A stretch of 64,000 nucleotides of DNA from CAJLIR01 sp964408085 (lineage in GTDB: Bacteria; Bacillota_I; Bacilli_A; RF39; UBA660), in assembly GCA_964408085.1 (NCBI GenBank), contig CAYOYB010000006.1:1-64000 (forward strand), given 5' to 3'. How positions within the stretch are numbered: the first letter of the stretch is position 1; each line of letters begins with the position of its first letter. The notes under the pieces are model-generated. The model was not told the origin of the DNA and did not search any database. It was given only the letters and a program-made list of their open reading frames with translations. A program made the translations under genes and the position numbers. Below are positions 26,486 to 35,210 of the stretch, in pieces.

Positions 26486-27367
26486 TTAACTATCTCTAAC
26501 TTTAATAATATCATCATCTGTTAAATTACCTATTAATAATGAAGAATTAGGATTATGATTTTTATAATTATTTATAACTTGTCTCTCATCATAATTAGCG
26601 TAACAATATTTACAAAAATGTTTACAAGAATTATAAACCCCAATATCTACCATTTCTACACAATTGCACTCACGTTCTTTCCATTTTTTTAAATTGGTTT
26701 TACGAGTTAATTTATAAGCTAAATTAAAATCTAAGCAATCTCTTTTTATAAATCCATACTCTACTAAATTATTCTCCTCACAACAGGTCTGAACTGTTTG
26801 CCCATTTTCACGTGCAACTTTACTAAAACTTAAACCTATTTTCTTATAATCATCTTCAGATAATTCTTTAATATTTAATACATTAGCATTATTTTTAACA
26901 TTTTTATAGTCATCTATAAAAGATATAATAATATTCTTAACATAACCATTTAATAATTTACACATATTACTAAAAGCTTTTATATGATAATCAATTGTAT
27001 ATTTATCATTTATTAAAATTGGATCATATCTAACATATAAATTGTCAATACCAATCCTATCTGATATTTTTTTAATTGCTTCAATAATTTTACCCTTTGG
27101 TGGTAAATTTGGTTCTATATCTTTTTTATAAGGTGTCAAAGTAACATGAAATAAAATTGGCTTTTTTATATCTTTTAAATATTTTAAAATTGGTAGAGGA
27201 TTTTTTGTACAAAACAAAATTGCGTCTACATCTTTAAAATAAATTCGACTAACTTTTTTTAGATAAAAAGGATTTCTAACATCAACATATCCTTCATTAT
27301 ATCGTCTCATAAACCAGTCTATATAAAAAGCTACAATATCAGTTCTGCCACTTACATTCAAAATCAT
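26486..27367 (-). CDS. DUF1848 protein with radical-SAM-like cysteines
   Basis: 293 residues. It starts ILNVSGRTDIVAFY and contains AILFCTKNPLPIL, LYVRYDPI and a C-terminal cluster VYNSCKHFCKYCYANY, a CxxxCxxC arrangement like that of radical SAM enzymes. Further Cys residues occur at QTCCEENN and RECNCVE. DUF1848 proteins are predicted Fe-S enzymes distantly related to spore photoproduct lyase-type radical SAM proteins, but no activity is known. It is the upstream member of a two-gene operon with DUF4186. Confidence 0.82.
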   Translation of the reverse strand: MILNVSGRTDIVAFYIDWFMRRYNEGYVDVRNPFYLKKVSRIYFKDVDAILFCTKNPLPILKYLKDIKKPILFHVTLTPYKKDIEPNLPPKGKIIEAIKKISDRIGIDNLYVRYDPILINDKYTIDYHIKAFSNMCKLLNGYVKNIIISFIDDYKNVKNNANVLNIKELSEDDYKKIGLSFSKVARENGQTVQTCCEENNLVEYGFIKRDCLDFNLAYKLTRKTNLKKWKERECNCVEMVDIGVYNSCKHFCKYCYANYDERQVINNYKNHNPNSSLLIGNLTDDDIIKVRDS

Positions 27368-27420
27368 ACAATCACTACCTATATATAGTATAACTGATAT
27401 TTCAAAATTTTCAAATACTA

Positions 27421-27446
27421 AAAAAACACTATAGATAACTATAGCA
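27421..27446 (-). terminator. Probable terminator of the ABC exporter operon
   Basis: A short stem CTATAG/CTATAG with a TTAT loop overlaps the stop codon region of the ABC gene and is followed on the minus strand by TTTTTTT. The stem is weak. Confidence 0.45.
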
Positions 27447-29178
27447 TTTCTTCCATTATACTAATACTAGCAAATGTCCTATTTTTAAGGTCTTGATATA
27501 ATTTAGATTTAGCATAAACATCTTTATTAAGACCTTTAGCAACTACTTTTCCATTATTTAACACGATAATTCTATCAGCTAAATCCATCATTTCTGGTTT
27601 ATGAGTAACCATAATAATTGTATGATCTAGTTTTAAGTCATTTAAAAGTTCGCCAATTTTAGTAGTTGTAGCTGGGTCAATATTACTAGTTATTTCATCA
27701 AAAAGCAATATTTCTGATTTTGATAATAAGGCTCTTGCGATTACCAATAGTTGCTTTTGCCCTTCAGATAATAAACACCCTTCTTCACTAATAATCGTAT
27801 TATAACCTTTAGGTAAAGACATAATAAAGTCATGAATACCAACTCTTGTGCAAGCTTCTACTTGATTTTTAAAATTTGAATCTATCAAAGATAGATTATC
27901 TTTAATACTCATTTCAAACATAAAAGGTTTTTGATATACACCTGAAACATTAGAAAAATAAACATCTTTAGAATAATTATATATATTTTCATCATCAATT
28001 AAAATTTCGCCAGATTTAATACGATTTAAACGATATAAAAGATTAATAATTGTTGATTTACCACTACCACTATGTCCAATAATAGTATTTATTTCATTAG
28101 GATAAATTTTAAATGATACTTTATCTAAAATCTTTTTACCTTTAATTTCAAAACAAACATTTTTAAATTCAACAACACCATTTATATAATCATTATCGAT
28201 GTCACCAAAATCCATACCTTTTTCAGGAATATAATCTAAGATTGCTTTAATTCTATTTACTCTAACTCCATAATTACTTAAATTTAATAAATTATCTAAC
28301 ATTTGATCTGTACAAGTTATCGTCATTTCAAAATAACTTATTAAAAGAATTAATTTATCTAAAGCCATTTCACCATTAATAACTAAATAAGCTAAGAAAA
28401 TATATAAAAGAATTTTACCTATATAAACTAAAAAAGGAATTAAACAATAGCGATTAGTCATATTGACACGTTTGCCTTTATATTGTTCTTGCCATTTTCT
28501 TCTTGTTTTATCTAATTTTTTATTAAGATTTGGCATCATATTTAAGGTCTTAACTTGGCGCAAATTACTAAGCATTTGATTTAAAATATCGATAATTTTA
28601 TCTTCATATTTACGTGTTCCTTCATAATATTTAGAAACATGCTTAGAGTTATTATTCATAAGTTGTAAATATAATAAATCGAGAATTAAAACCATACTAG
28701 CAACAAAGATATTATAAGAAATAAAAATACCAAAAATAACTAACAGTTTAATAATTCGCATCATTGCTTTAGAAAAAGAATCAACAACATCAACTAAATA
28801 ACGAATATCATCACTACATGTTTCAATGATTTTACCTTTAGAAATTTTACTAAAAATAGCATCATTATTAGCAACTTTTTCAAATAAAAGTTTTTGGACT
28901 TCTAAATGATAATAATCAGCTAAAGATGTATAAGTTGCATAATTCCATTTTAAAGTACCAAAATATAAAACATAAAAAATTAAATACAAAACAACAAAAT
29001 ACCAAATACCATCAAAATTATTACTAGTTATAGAGGCAATAATACCAGATGTCGCAATAGGTGGTAAAAGGCTTGCGATATTATGCAAGCCTATACTAAT
29101 AAACATTTGAATTATGACCCATTTTTTATTATTAGCAATTCTTAAAAGCTTACTAAATGTTTCAAAATATCTACGCAC
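27439..29178 (-). CDS. ABC transporter, fused permease and ATPase (exporter type)
   Basis: 579 residues: six TM segments in the first 310 residues, then an ATPase domain with Walker A GHSGSGKSTI, Q-loop GVYQKPFM, signature LLSEGQKQL and Walker B EILLFDEIT, then an H-loop MVTHKPEM. A half-transporter that must dimerise; substrate unknown. The start is GTG with AAGGA upstream. It lies 11 bp downstream of a 393-residue membrane protein gene and likely forms an operon with it and with the GNAT gene. The signature is LSEGQ rather than LSGGQ, a tolerated variant. Confidence 0.92.
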   Translation of the reverse strand: MRRYFETFSKLLRIANNKKWVIIQMFISIGLHNIASLLPPIATSGIIASITSNNFDGIWYFVVLYLIFYVLYFGTLKWNYATYTSLADYYHLEVQKLLFEKVANNDAIFSKISKGKIIETCSDDIRYLVDVVDSFSKAMMRIIKLLVIFGIFISYNIFVASMVLILDLLYLQLMNNNSKHVSKYYEGTRKYEDKIIDILNQMLSNLRQVKTLNMMPNLNKKLDKTRRKWQEQYKGKRVNMTNRYCLIPFLVYIGKILLYIFLAYLVINGEMALDKLILLISYFEMTITCTDQMLDNLLNLSNYGVRVNRIKAILDYIPEKGMDFGDIDNDYINGVVEFKNVCFEIKGKKILDKVSFKIYPNEINTIIGHSGSGKSTIINLLYRLNRIKSGEILIDDENIYNYSKDVYFSNVSGVYQKPFMFEMSIKDNLSLIDSNFKNQVEACTRVGIHDFIMSLPKGYNTIISEEGCLLSEGQKQLLVIARALLSKSEILLFDEITSNIDPATTTKIGELLNDLKLDHTIIMVTHKPEMMDLADRIIVLNNGKVVAKGLNKDVYAKSKLYQDLKNRTFASISIMEEML

Positions 29179-29189
29179 TATAAAATTCC

Positions 29190-30371
29190 TTACTTAATAT
29201 CTTTTTCATATTCGATATCATTAATTTCATATTTACGTTTTTGTGATATTGTATTCATAATCTTATTAACTGCCCAACCTAAAATTGCAAGAGCAAAGAA
29301 ATAAACAAAACCAAAAGCACTGAATGATGGAGCTGACTCTGTAAATAAATCTATTAAAGAAGCACCTACACCCATAGATGTAACAATTGTCAAACTACCA
29401 ATAGATTTATTTGTAACATCACTTTGCAGGTCATTAAATAATTTTTGAGCTGATGACACATAAGTTTTAGTCATACTCCATAAATGTTTAATATAATCTA
29501 ATGTATCTTTTAGTGTTTCATAACGATAACCAGAAATTGCTAAAAATTCAGCAAGCTCTTGATCACTTTTGGCAATTTTTTCACGAGTTGGTAAATATGT
29601 ACTCATTTGATTAATTCTACCATCTATTAAGTTAACAGTTTTTGAATATCCTTCTAGCTTACTACTAAATTTAATGATATCGGCACCTTTAACACGTACA
29701 TTTTCTTTAACAGCGTCAATTTTTTCCCAAATAATTCTGTGCAAATTTAAATATCTATGCAATTGACCTTTAAATTCACGAATGAATATTTGTTCTTCAA
29801 CATATCTTTCAATATTAACTAGTGTTTGTTTCTTATTATTAATGAAATAATATTTATCTCCTCTTATAACATCATATTTTTCATTTTGAAATTCAAAATA
29901 TTTTTGTTTTTCAGTTCTTGCTAATAATTCATTTATTTCCTCTTTACTAGCATTATCGCAAATAATAAAATATGGATAAACAGTTTCAATATTTGCTAAT
30001 TCTTTAGGTACTGGTGCACCTAAACTAAATAAATAACTAAAAGCAGGCGATAATTTTTGTTCATAATAATCAGTTACTTTATCTAAATCTGCAAATAAAG
30101 TATCTTCACTAACATTCTGATTATTTAAAACAATTAATCCATCTTCAAAAATTTTAACTTTAATATCTACAGCTGTAGTAAATTCAATATACTCTTCCCC
30201 AGCTACACCATAATCTATTTTTCCAATTTGTAAATTTTTTCTAAATTCAGCCAATTTTTCAGGATCTAAATCTATTTGTGATTTACAATCTCTTACAAAA
30301 TCATATATTTCTGATAATTGTAGCATTGTTCTTTGGAACCAGCCACCTACATAAACATTACTTATTTTCAT
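29190..30371 (-). CDS. Hypothetical protein with long helical region and two C-terminal TM segments
   Basis: 393 residues. The N-terminal about 200 residues are mixed alpha/beta and acidic, followed by long helices (about 200-310, coiled-coil prone), then two hydrophobic segments near 320-370 and a charged tail. The layout resembles CorA-type Mg2+ channels and RMD1/DUF155-like proteins, but the CorA GMN signature is missing, so channel function is not claimed. Ribosome site AGGAG six bases before ATG. It lies between the ABC exporter and a GNAT gene with gaps of about 10 bp on both sides. Confidence 0.6.
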   Translation of the reverse strand: MKISNVYVGGWFQRTMLQLSEIYDFVRDCKSQIDLDPEKLAEFRKNLQIGKIDYGVAGEEYIEFTTAVDIKVKIFEDGLIVLNNQNVSEDTLFADLDKVTDYYEQKLSPAFSYLFSLGAPVPKELANIETVYPYFIICDNASKEEINELLARTEKQKYFEFQNEKYDVIRGDKYYFINNKKQTLVNIERYVEEQIFIREFKGQLHRYLNLHRIIWEKIDAVKENVRVKGADIIKFSSKLEGYSKTVNLIDGRINQMSTYLPTREKIAKSDQELAEFLAISGYRYETLKDTLDYIKHLWSMTKTYVSSAQKLFNDLQSDVTNKSIGSLTIVTSMGVGASLIDLFTESAPSFSAFGFVYFFALAILGWAVNKIMNTISQKRKYEINDIEYEKDIK

Positions 30372-30380
30372 AACTTTCTC

Positions 30381-30842
30381 CTAATCTATTTCCTTTGAAA
30401 AGAATTTTGCATCATTTACAATAAAACCATATTTTTTATAACAAGCATGAGCTGGTTGTCTAAAGTTATTACTCCATAACTCAATTGCTTTACAACCCAT
30501 TTCCTTACAAATTACAGTAACTTCATCTAACATTAATGTAGCTAAATTATTTCTACGATATTCTGGCTTAACGCAAACATGATTAATAATCGCATAAGTA
30601 TTCATTTTCTCATACATAGTTGGTATAATTGTAATTTTAGTATGCGCTACTATTTTATTATCAACTATTCCTACTAAATAAATTTGATTTTTATCATTCA
30701 TAGTTTCTTTAAATACTCTTGTAGCATATTCCATACTAGTATTTTCTTCAAAACACTCATTACATAAATCAATAATACCTTTTACATCATCAATTGTTGC
30801 TCTTCTAAATGTAACATCGATTTTAACATCAGTACAATTCAT
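30381..30842 (-). CDS. GNAT-family N-acetyltransferase
   Basis: 153 residues with a complete GNAT fold: FRRATIDDVKGIIDLCNE at the N-terminus, and motif A VCVKPEYRRNNLATLM carrying the acetyl-CoA pyrophosphate loop (R/Q-x-x-G/N-x-A form). Then ELWSNNFRQPAHACYKKYGF. It transfers acetyl from acetyl-CoA to an unknown amine. ATG 30842 is preferred over the longer frame because AGGAGTG precedes it at seven bases. First gene of the GNAT/393-residue/ABC unit. Confidence 0.88.
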   Translation of the reverse strand: MNCTDVKIDVTFRRATIDDVKGIIDLCNECFEENTSMEYATRVFKETMNDKNQIYLVGIVDNKIVAHTKITIIPTMYEKMNTYAIINHVCVKPEYRRNNLATLMLDEVTVICKEMGCKAIELWSNNFRQPAHACYKKYGFIVNDAKFFSKEID

Positions 30843-30936
30843 TATTTCACTCCTATTCATCTATTACAATTGAATTATAACATTTAAATTATTACTTTTC
30901 AACAAAATTAGACACAATTAGACATATTAAAAATAA

Positions 30937-30959
30937 AAACTGGATATTATATCCAGTTT
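30937..30959 (-). terminator. leuA terminator
   Basis: A near-perfect palindrome AAACTGGATAT / ATATCCAGTTT with one central base, followed on the minus strand by TTTTTATTTTT. It lies just past the leuA stop. Confidence 0.8.
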
Positions 30960-30968
30960 AAATATTAT

Positions 30969-32138
30969 TTATTTTTTTATCTTAGTTTTAAAATTATTTC
31001 CTATAACTATATTCTTAAACTCGTCATCAGTAATACTTTTATGTTTTTCAAAATAACGTTTTATATCTAATATTATATTATCAATTTCACTCATATAGTC
31101 ATCTAATCCCATTGTTTGCATCTTATTTATAATTGCATGTTTGCCAGAATGAATACCAATTACAATGTTATTATCATTAATTCCTAATAATGAAGAATCT
31201 ATTATCTCATAAGTCGTTTTGTTTTCTAAAACACCATGTTGATGAATACCAGCTTCATGTTTAAAAGCGTTTTCGCCAACGATAGGTTTATTTCTTTGTA
31301 CAACTGAACCAGTTATATTTACAAGCATTTCACTAGTTGGAATAATCTCTTTAATATTTATACCAGTACCATATTTATAGTAATCTTTTCTAACGCCCAA
31401 AGCCATTACAACTTCCTCTAATGCAGCATTACCAGCTCGCTCACCAATTCCATTTATGGTACATTCAACTTGCTCAACCCCTGATTGTATAGCAATCAAA
31501 GTATTTGCAACAGCAAGACCTAAATCATTATGACAATGAGTTGAAAGTGTTATATCATTAATACCATTTACATTACTTTTAATATATTGAATTATCTCTT
31601 GATATTCTATTGGTGTTATATAACCAACAGTATCAGGAATATTAATAGTAGTAGCACCACTTTCTATTGCAACAGATATAACTTTCACCATAAAATCCTT
31701 ATTTGTTCTTGTGGCATCTTCCAATGAAAATTCAATATCTTCACATAAACCTTTAGCATATTTAACCATTTGTCTAACTTTTATTAATACTTCTTCCTCA
31801 TTCATATGTAATTTATGTTGCATATGAATATCTGAGGTAGCGATAAAAAGGTGAATCCTTTTTTTACCAGCATATTTAAGTGATTCAAAAGCCTTATCAA
31901 TATCATCTTTATTGCAACGCGCTAATGAAACAATTATTGGTGATTTAACACTTTTAGATATTTCTTGGATTGCCTTCAAATCCTTATCACTACTAGCTGC
32001 AAATCCTGCTTCAATTATATCAACATTTAACCTTTCTAGCTGCTTCGCAAATTCCACCTTTTCTTCTAACGTCATACTGCAACCAGGAGATTGTTCTCCA
32101 TCTCTTAACGTTGTATCAAATATTTTAATTTTCTTCAT
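30969..32138 (-). CDS. leuA: Short 2-isopropylmalate synthase (LeuA-like), no regulatory domain
   Basis: 389 residues. TIM-barrel acyltransferase of the IPMS/homocitrate/citramalate synthase family: FDTTLRDGEQSPGCSM at the start, STHCHNDLGLAVANTL with the metal-binding HxH, NGIGERAGNAALEEV, and the helical linker HEAGIHQHGV. Usual LeuA is about 510 residues with a C-terminal allosteric LeuA dimer domain; that domain is missing here. Reaction expected: acetyl-CoA plus 2-ketoisovalerate to 2-isopropylmalate. The leucine-rich leader upstream supports leucine rather than isoleucine or lysine. No leuB/C/D genes are nearby. Citramalate synthase remains an alternative. Confidence 0.82.
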   Translation of the reverse strand: MKKIKIFDTTLRDGEQSPGCSMTLEEKVEFAKQLERLNVDIIEAGFAASSDKDLKAIQEISKSVKSPIIVSLARCNKDDIDKAFESLKYAGKKRIHLFIATSDIHMQHKLHMNEEEVLIKVRQMVKYAKGLCEDIEFSLEDATRTNKDFMVKVISVAIESGATTINIPDTVGYITPIEYQEIIQYIKSNVNGINDITLSTHCHNDLGLAVANTLIAIQSGVEQVECTINGIGERAGNAALEEVVMALGVRKDYYKYGTGINIKEIIPTSEMLVNITGSVVQRNKPIVGENAFKHEAGIHQHGVLENKTTYEIIDSSLLGINDNNIVIGIHSGKHAIINKMQTMGLDDYMSEIDNIILDIKRYFEKHKSITDDEFKNIVIGNNFKTKIKK

Positions 32139-32156
32139 ATTATCACCCTTTCAACT

Positions 32157-32196
32157 AAAAAAAGAGCCTAATATTATAGAAATATTAAGACTCTTT
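32157..32196 (-). terminator. Attenuator terminator in the leuA leader
   Basis: AAAGAGTCTTAATATT pairs with AATATTAGGCTCTTT around a short loop, followed by a T run, between the leader peptide and leuA. The upstream AAATATT near 32211-32205 can pair with AATATTT in the 5' arm, giving a possible antiterminator. This is the expected layout of a ribosome-mediated attenuator. Confidence 0.75.
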
Positions 32197-32238
32197 ACTA
32201 TTAAAATATTTAACCACTACAAATAAGCCTTATTATTT

Positions 32239-32301
32239 CTATAAAATGAATAATAAAGCTAGGAGTAAAATATTAACATAACAAATATTATAATTATTCA
32301 T
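32239..32301 (-). CDS. Leucine-rich leader peptide of leuA
   Basis: A 20-codon ORF with AAAGGAG nine bases upstream. Its C-terminal half is ILLLALLFIL: six of the last nine codons are Leu (TTA, CTC, CTA, TTA, TTA, TTA). It stops with TAG and is followed by a short AAATAA/TTATTT hairpin and then the terminator. Known logic, as in enterobacterial leu leaders: when Leu-tRNA is scarce the ribosome stalls here and the terminator does not form. Too short for automated gene calls. The translated product itself probably has no function. Confidence 0.78.
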   Translation of the reverse strand: MNNYNICYVNILLLALLFIL

Positions 32302-32328
32302 AATATCTATCTCCTTTGTATTGTAACC

Positions 32329-32357
32329 ATTGTAACACTGCAAAATATCTTTGTCAA
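32329..32357 (-). promoter_or_regulatory. Promoter of the leuA leader
   Basis: TTGACA at 32357-32352, a 17-bp spacer and TACAAT at 32334-32329. The predicted start is near 32322, about 20 bases before the leader peptide's ATG. The whole 340-bp gap between leuA and the next gene is accounted for by this promoter, leader ORF and attenuator, plus about 90 bp of AT-rich sequence in which I see nothing. Confidence 0.8.
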
Positions 32358-32480
32358 ATAATTATATGCATTTTTATTAAATACTATACTAGAAATTAAA
32401 ATTAAAAACTTTCAAACAGTAAAATTATTGTCTTCTAATAATTTTAGATGTATAATAAATCTCATCAAGGAGAATATATT

Positions 32481-33467
32481 ATGTCTAACAATTATCCAAA
32501 AAATTCTTTAGAAGAATACCTAATAAAATGTATAAAACAAATAGAAAAAATTAGTAATAATATATGCTATAATGATAAATCGATGAAAGCAATGAATAGT
32601 ATAAACACTATGTACAGATATTTAAAAGAAGTATCAAATAAATTTTACAATAAAGAAACTAACTCAATGAATGAGCTTTATGGCAATTTATTATGGGTTT
32701 CTATTAATTGTAAAAATAGAATAAGTGATGAATTGTATATAATTCCTACTAAAGATATTTATAAATTTCAAAAAAATTTTCCTTATGAAAATAATATGAA
32801 TAATTTTGAAGAAACCAAAATATTAGATTATATTATTCATGAAACATATGATATATATCAACGATATAGAGGATTTTATCCCCAAAATTTTGAGACATAT
32901 GATTTAACAAATAGTTGTTATATAATAAGTAAAATTGTTCAAAAATTATGTAATGAACATCATATTAAATGTAAAACTATAAAAATAGATGCAGGCTTTT
33001 CCAGTAAATACCAATTATTTGATGGTTATGGTTTTCACTATTTTAATATTGCTGAATTAAATAGTAATCAATATATTGTTGATTGCACTTACAAACAATT
33101 CTTTTTAGCAAACGAAAATATGATTGAATGCTTGGGAATACCATTTTTTACGCCACCATTAGCTGGATGCTTCATGATGATGGATGAAGAACGTTGCAAG
33201 GTTGCTAAAGAAATATTAAAATCTGGTTACACATTGATTACACCAGCAAGTTTAAAACATTATCTTGATGGTTTTACATTATCATTTAGAAATGGATTAT
33301 ATTATGAAGAAACTATCAATGCTACCTATACAACGTCATACACATATAATCAATATTTAGAATTTTTATATACTGATGCCTCTTTACTAGATTATGAAAA
33401 TATAGAGTTATTAGGATATCAAAAAAGACCATTAAAAAATAGTAAATTCATATTTAAAGCAAAATAG
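32481..33467 (+). CDS. Hypothetical protein with a transglutaminase/NAT-like Cys-His-Asp arrangement
   Basis: 328 residues, cytoplasmic. The central region has NSCYIISKIVQKLCNEH, then GYGFHYFNIAEL, then YIVDCTYKQFF: a Cys at the start of a helix, followed by His in a strand and Asp in the next strand. This is the order of the catalytic triad in transglutaminase-like and arylamine N-acetyltransferase folds. I cannot assign a substrate. The ATG at 32481 follows AAGGAG by eight bases; a longer frame from 32448 lacks a ribosome site. It precedes ispE by 28 bp and may be co-transcribed with it. Confidence 0.65.
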   Translation: MSNNYPKNSLEEYLIKCIKQIEKISNNICYNDKSMKAMNSINTMYRYLKEVSNKFYNKETNSMNELYGNLLWVSINCKNRISDELYIIPTKDIYKFQKNFPYENNMNNFEETKILDYIIHETYDIYQRYRGFYPQNFETYDLTNSCYIISKIVQKLCNEHHIKCKTIKIDAGFSSKYQLFDGYGFHYFNIAELNSNQYIVDCTYKQFFLANENMIECLGIPFFTPPLAGCFMMMDEERCKVAKEILKSGYTLITPASLKHYLDGFTLSFRNGLYYEETINATYTTSYTYNQYLEFLYTDASLLDYENIELLGYQKRPLKNSKFIFKAK

Positions 33468-33495
33468 TATAAAAACATTATAAAGGAGTACAATT

Positions 33496-34338
33496 ATGAG
33501 AACTGTTGAAATTTCTTGTCCAGCTAAAATTAATTTATTTTTATTGGTTGGAGAGTTTAACGAAAATAAAAAATTACATAACATAAATTCAATTAATCAA
33601 ACAATTGATTTATATGACAAAATAATTATTGAAAAAAGTAAATTTAGCGATATAAGTATTATTACAAATGATAATATTCCTATCAACAATACCAATAGCG
33701 AATATATAGCTTGTGAAAAATTTCGTGAATATACTAATATTCCTCTTGATAATATAAAAATTTCAATAAATAGAAATATTCCAAATACGTCTGGATTAGG
33801 AGGAAAATCAACTGACGCTGCTGGTATTTTATTAGGATTAAATAGATATTATAATGATCCACTTTCAAAACACGAATTAATTTACCTAGCCTCTAAAATA
33901 GGACATGATGTACCATATTTTATTATTGGTGGTTATGCAGAAGTAAAAGGTTGCGGCGAAAAAATTATACCTTTAACCGAAAATAATCCTTATAAACATT
34001 ATTTAATAATTAAACCTAATTTTTCTATGAGTACCAAAGAAATGTTAAAAAAATTAGATTCAATTAAATTAGAGAAAACTATATATCAACCAGAAATACT
34101 GCATAATGATTTTATGGATATTATGCCAGAAGAATTAAAAAAATTAAGAGAATTTATCTTAGCTAATTATCCACAATTACAACATTCACTTTCTAGTAGT
34201 GGTCCAGCCTACTATATTGCCTCAAAAACTCCAATATTACCTCATATAAAAAAAGAAATTTTAAAAAATTTCCCAAATTATAAACTTTATGAGCAACAAA
34301 ATTGTAATCATCATAAAGTTTTAACAAAGATTCTATGA
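33496..34338 (+). CDS. ispE: 4-diphosphocytidyl-2-C-methyl-D-erythritol kinase (GHMP kinase)
   Basis: 280 residues. Kinase of the methylerythritol phosphate route to isoprenoids: ATP phosphorylates CDP-methylerythritol at the 2-hydroxyl. It begins SCPAKINLFLLVGE, has the GHMP glycine-rich loop NIPNTSGLGGKSTDAAG and then KIGHDVPYFIIGGYAEVKGCGE, with a C-terminal GHMP_C domain containing SSSGPAYYIA. Length is normal for IspE. Ribosome site AAAGGAG. No other MEP pathway gene is in the window. Confidence 0.9.
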   Translation: MRTVEISCPAKINLFLLVGEFNENKKLHNINSINQTIDLYDKIIIEKSKFSDISIITNDNIPINNTNSEYIACEKFREYTNIPLDNIKISINRNIPNTSGLGGKSTDAAGILLGLNRYYNDPLSKHELIYLASKIGHDVPYFIIGGYAEVKGCGEKIIPLTENNPYKHYLIIKPNFSMSTKEMLKKLDSIKLEKTIYQPEILHNDFMDIMPEELKKLREFILANYPQLQHSLSSSGPAYYIASKTPILPHIKKEILKNFPNYKLYEQQNCNHHKVLTKIL

Positions 34339-34496
34339 TAAAACTTATTAGTTTTTTATGTCAAAATAAGACTAGTAAAATAAAAGATATTGTTACAAAA
34401 TTAAACAATTAATTTTTAAAAATTTCTTATATTCTAATCATATAAAACATATAATGATTCTTGACTTATAAAATATAATTTTATCATAATTAAAAA

Positions 34497-34962
34497 TTAC
34501 TGTAACTTATCCATTTGTTTGGTTTTTTTAATACCATAATTTTCTGTCTGTGACATGTATAAATCGAAAAAATTGAATTTAAAATTAATATTAAATGCTT
34601 GTAAATATATTTTAAAAAATGCTATTAATGTTCTAGTATTGCCATCCTTAAACAATTGCATTGTGTATAACTCATAAAATACATCTGATGTTTGTCTATC
34701 AAATTGTTTATTTATGCCTTTATCTATTAAGTTTTTAATAAGATTATTTGCTTTCGCATAATATTCTTCATCAACATAATCTTGCAAATCATTATTTTCC
34801 AAAAAATAGATATCATCAAATAAATATTTATGCAATTTAATTAAAAATTCTACACTATACTCTGATTCATTAAATGTATATCTATAATCCAATAAATCAA
34901 TTTTATTTTTAATAATTTCAAACTCTATCTTATTTAAATATTCAATATCAGTAATTCCCTAA
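34497..34962 (-). pseudogene. Decayed Fic-family (AMPylase-like) remnant
   Basis: The open frame from TTG 34892 encodes 131 residues. In the same frame upstream, GITDIEYLNKIEFEIIKNK resembles the start of Fic proteins and is preceded directly by a TAG. The core SVEFLIKLHKYLFDDIYF and LFKDGNTRTLIAFFKIYL match the Fic helices, but the HxFx(D/E)GNGR motif reads QLFKDGNTR: the catalytic His is replaced by Gln and a Gly by Thr. No proper start codon or ribosome site is seen. Most likely a truncated, inactive remnant of a toxin- or effector-like Fic gene. Confidence 0.6.
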
Positions 34963-35119
34963 TTTATTTTGTATCATGATTGTCACAACTCTTCTTAAAA
35001 AATATACTATAACATTAGTCCAAATATAGTTAAATTACTATAATAAAACTTAAACTTTCTATTGGAATCTACCATATGAAGTACATCCAATAAAAATGTT
35101 CAAGTATTAATCAATTAAA

Positions 35120-35196
35120 TGGCGTCCCCGATTGGAATCGAACCAACGGCCTAGTGCTTAGGAGGCACTCGCTCTATCCTACTGAGCTACGAGGAC
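35120..35196 (-). tRNA. tRNA-Arg (anticodon CCT)
   Basis: 77 nt including an encoded CCA. Acceptor GTCCTCG/CGGGGAC, D arm GCTC/GAGC, anticodon stem AGTGC/GCACT with loop CTCCTAA (CCT, reading AGG), variable AGGCC, and T arm GTTGG/CCAAT with loop TTCGATT. It is alone, not in a tRNA cluster, between the Fic remnant and an HD protein gene whose stop lies 14 bp away. The 34963-35119 gap contains nothing else I can identify. Confidence 0.95.
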
Positions 35197-35210
35197 ATTA
35201 AAGATAAATT

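Noticed and set aside
29190..30371. CorA magnesium transporter
   Set aside because: Shape is similar but the GMN signature is absent.
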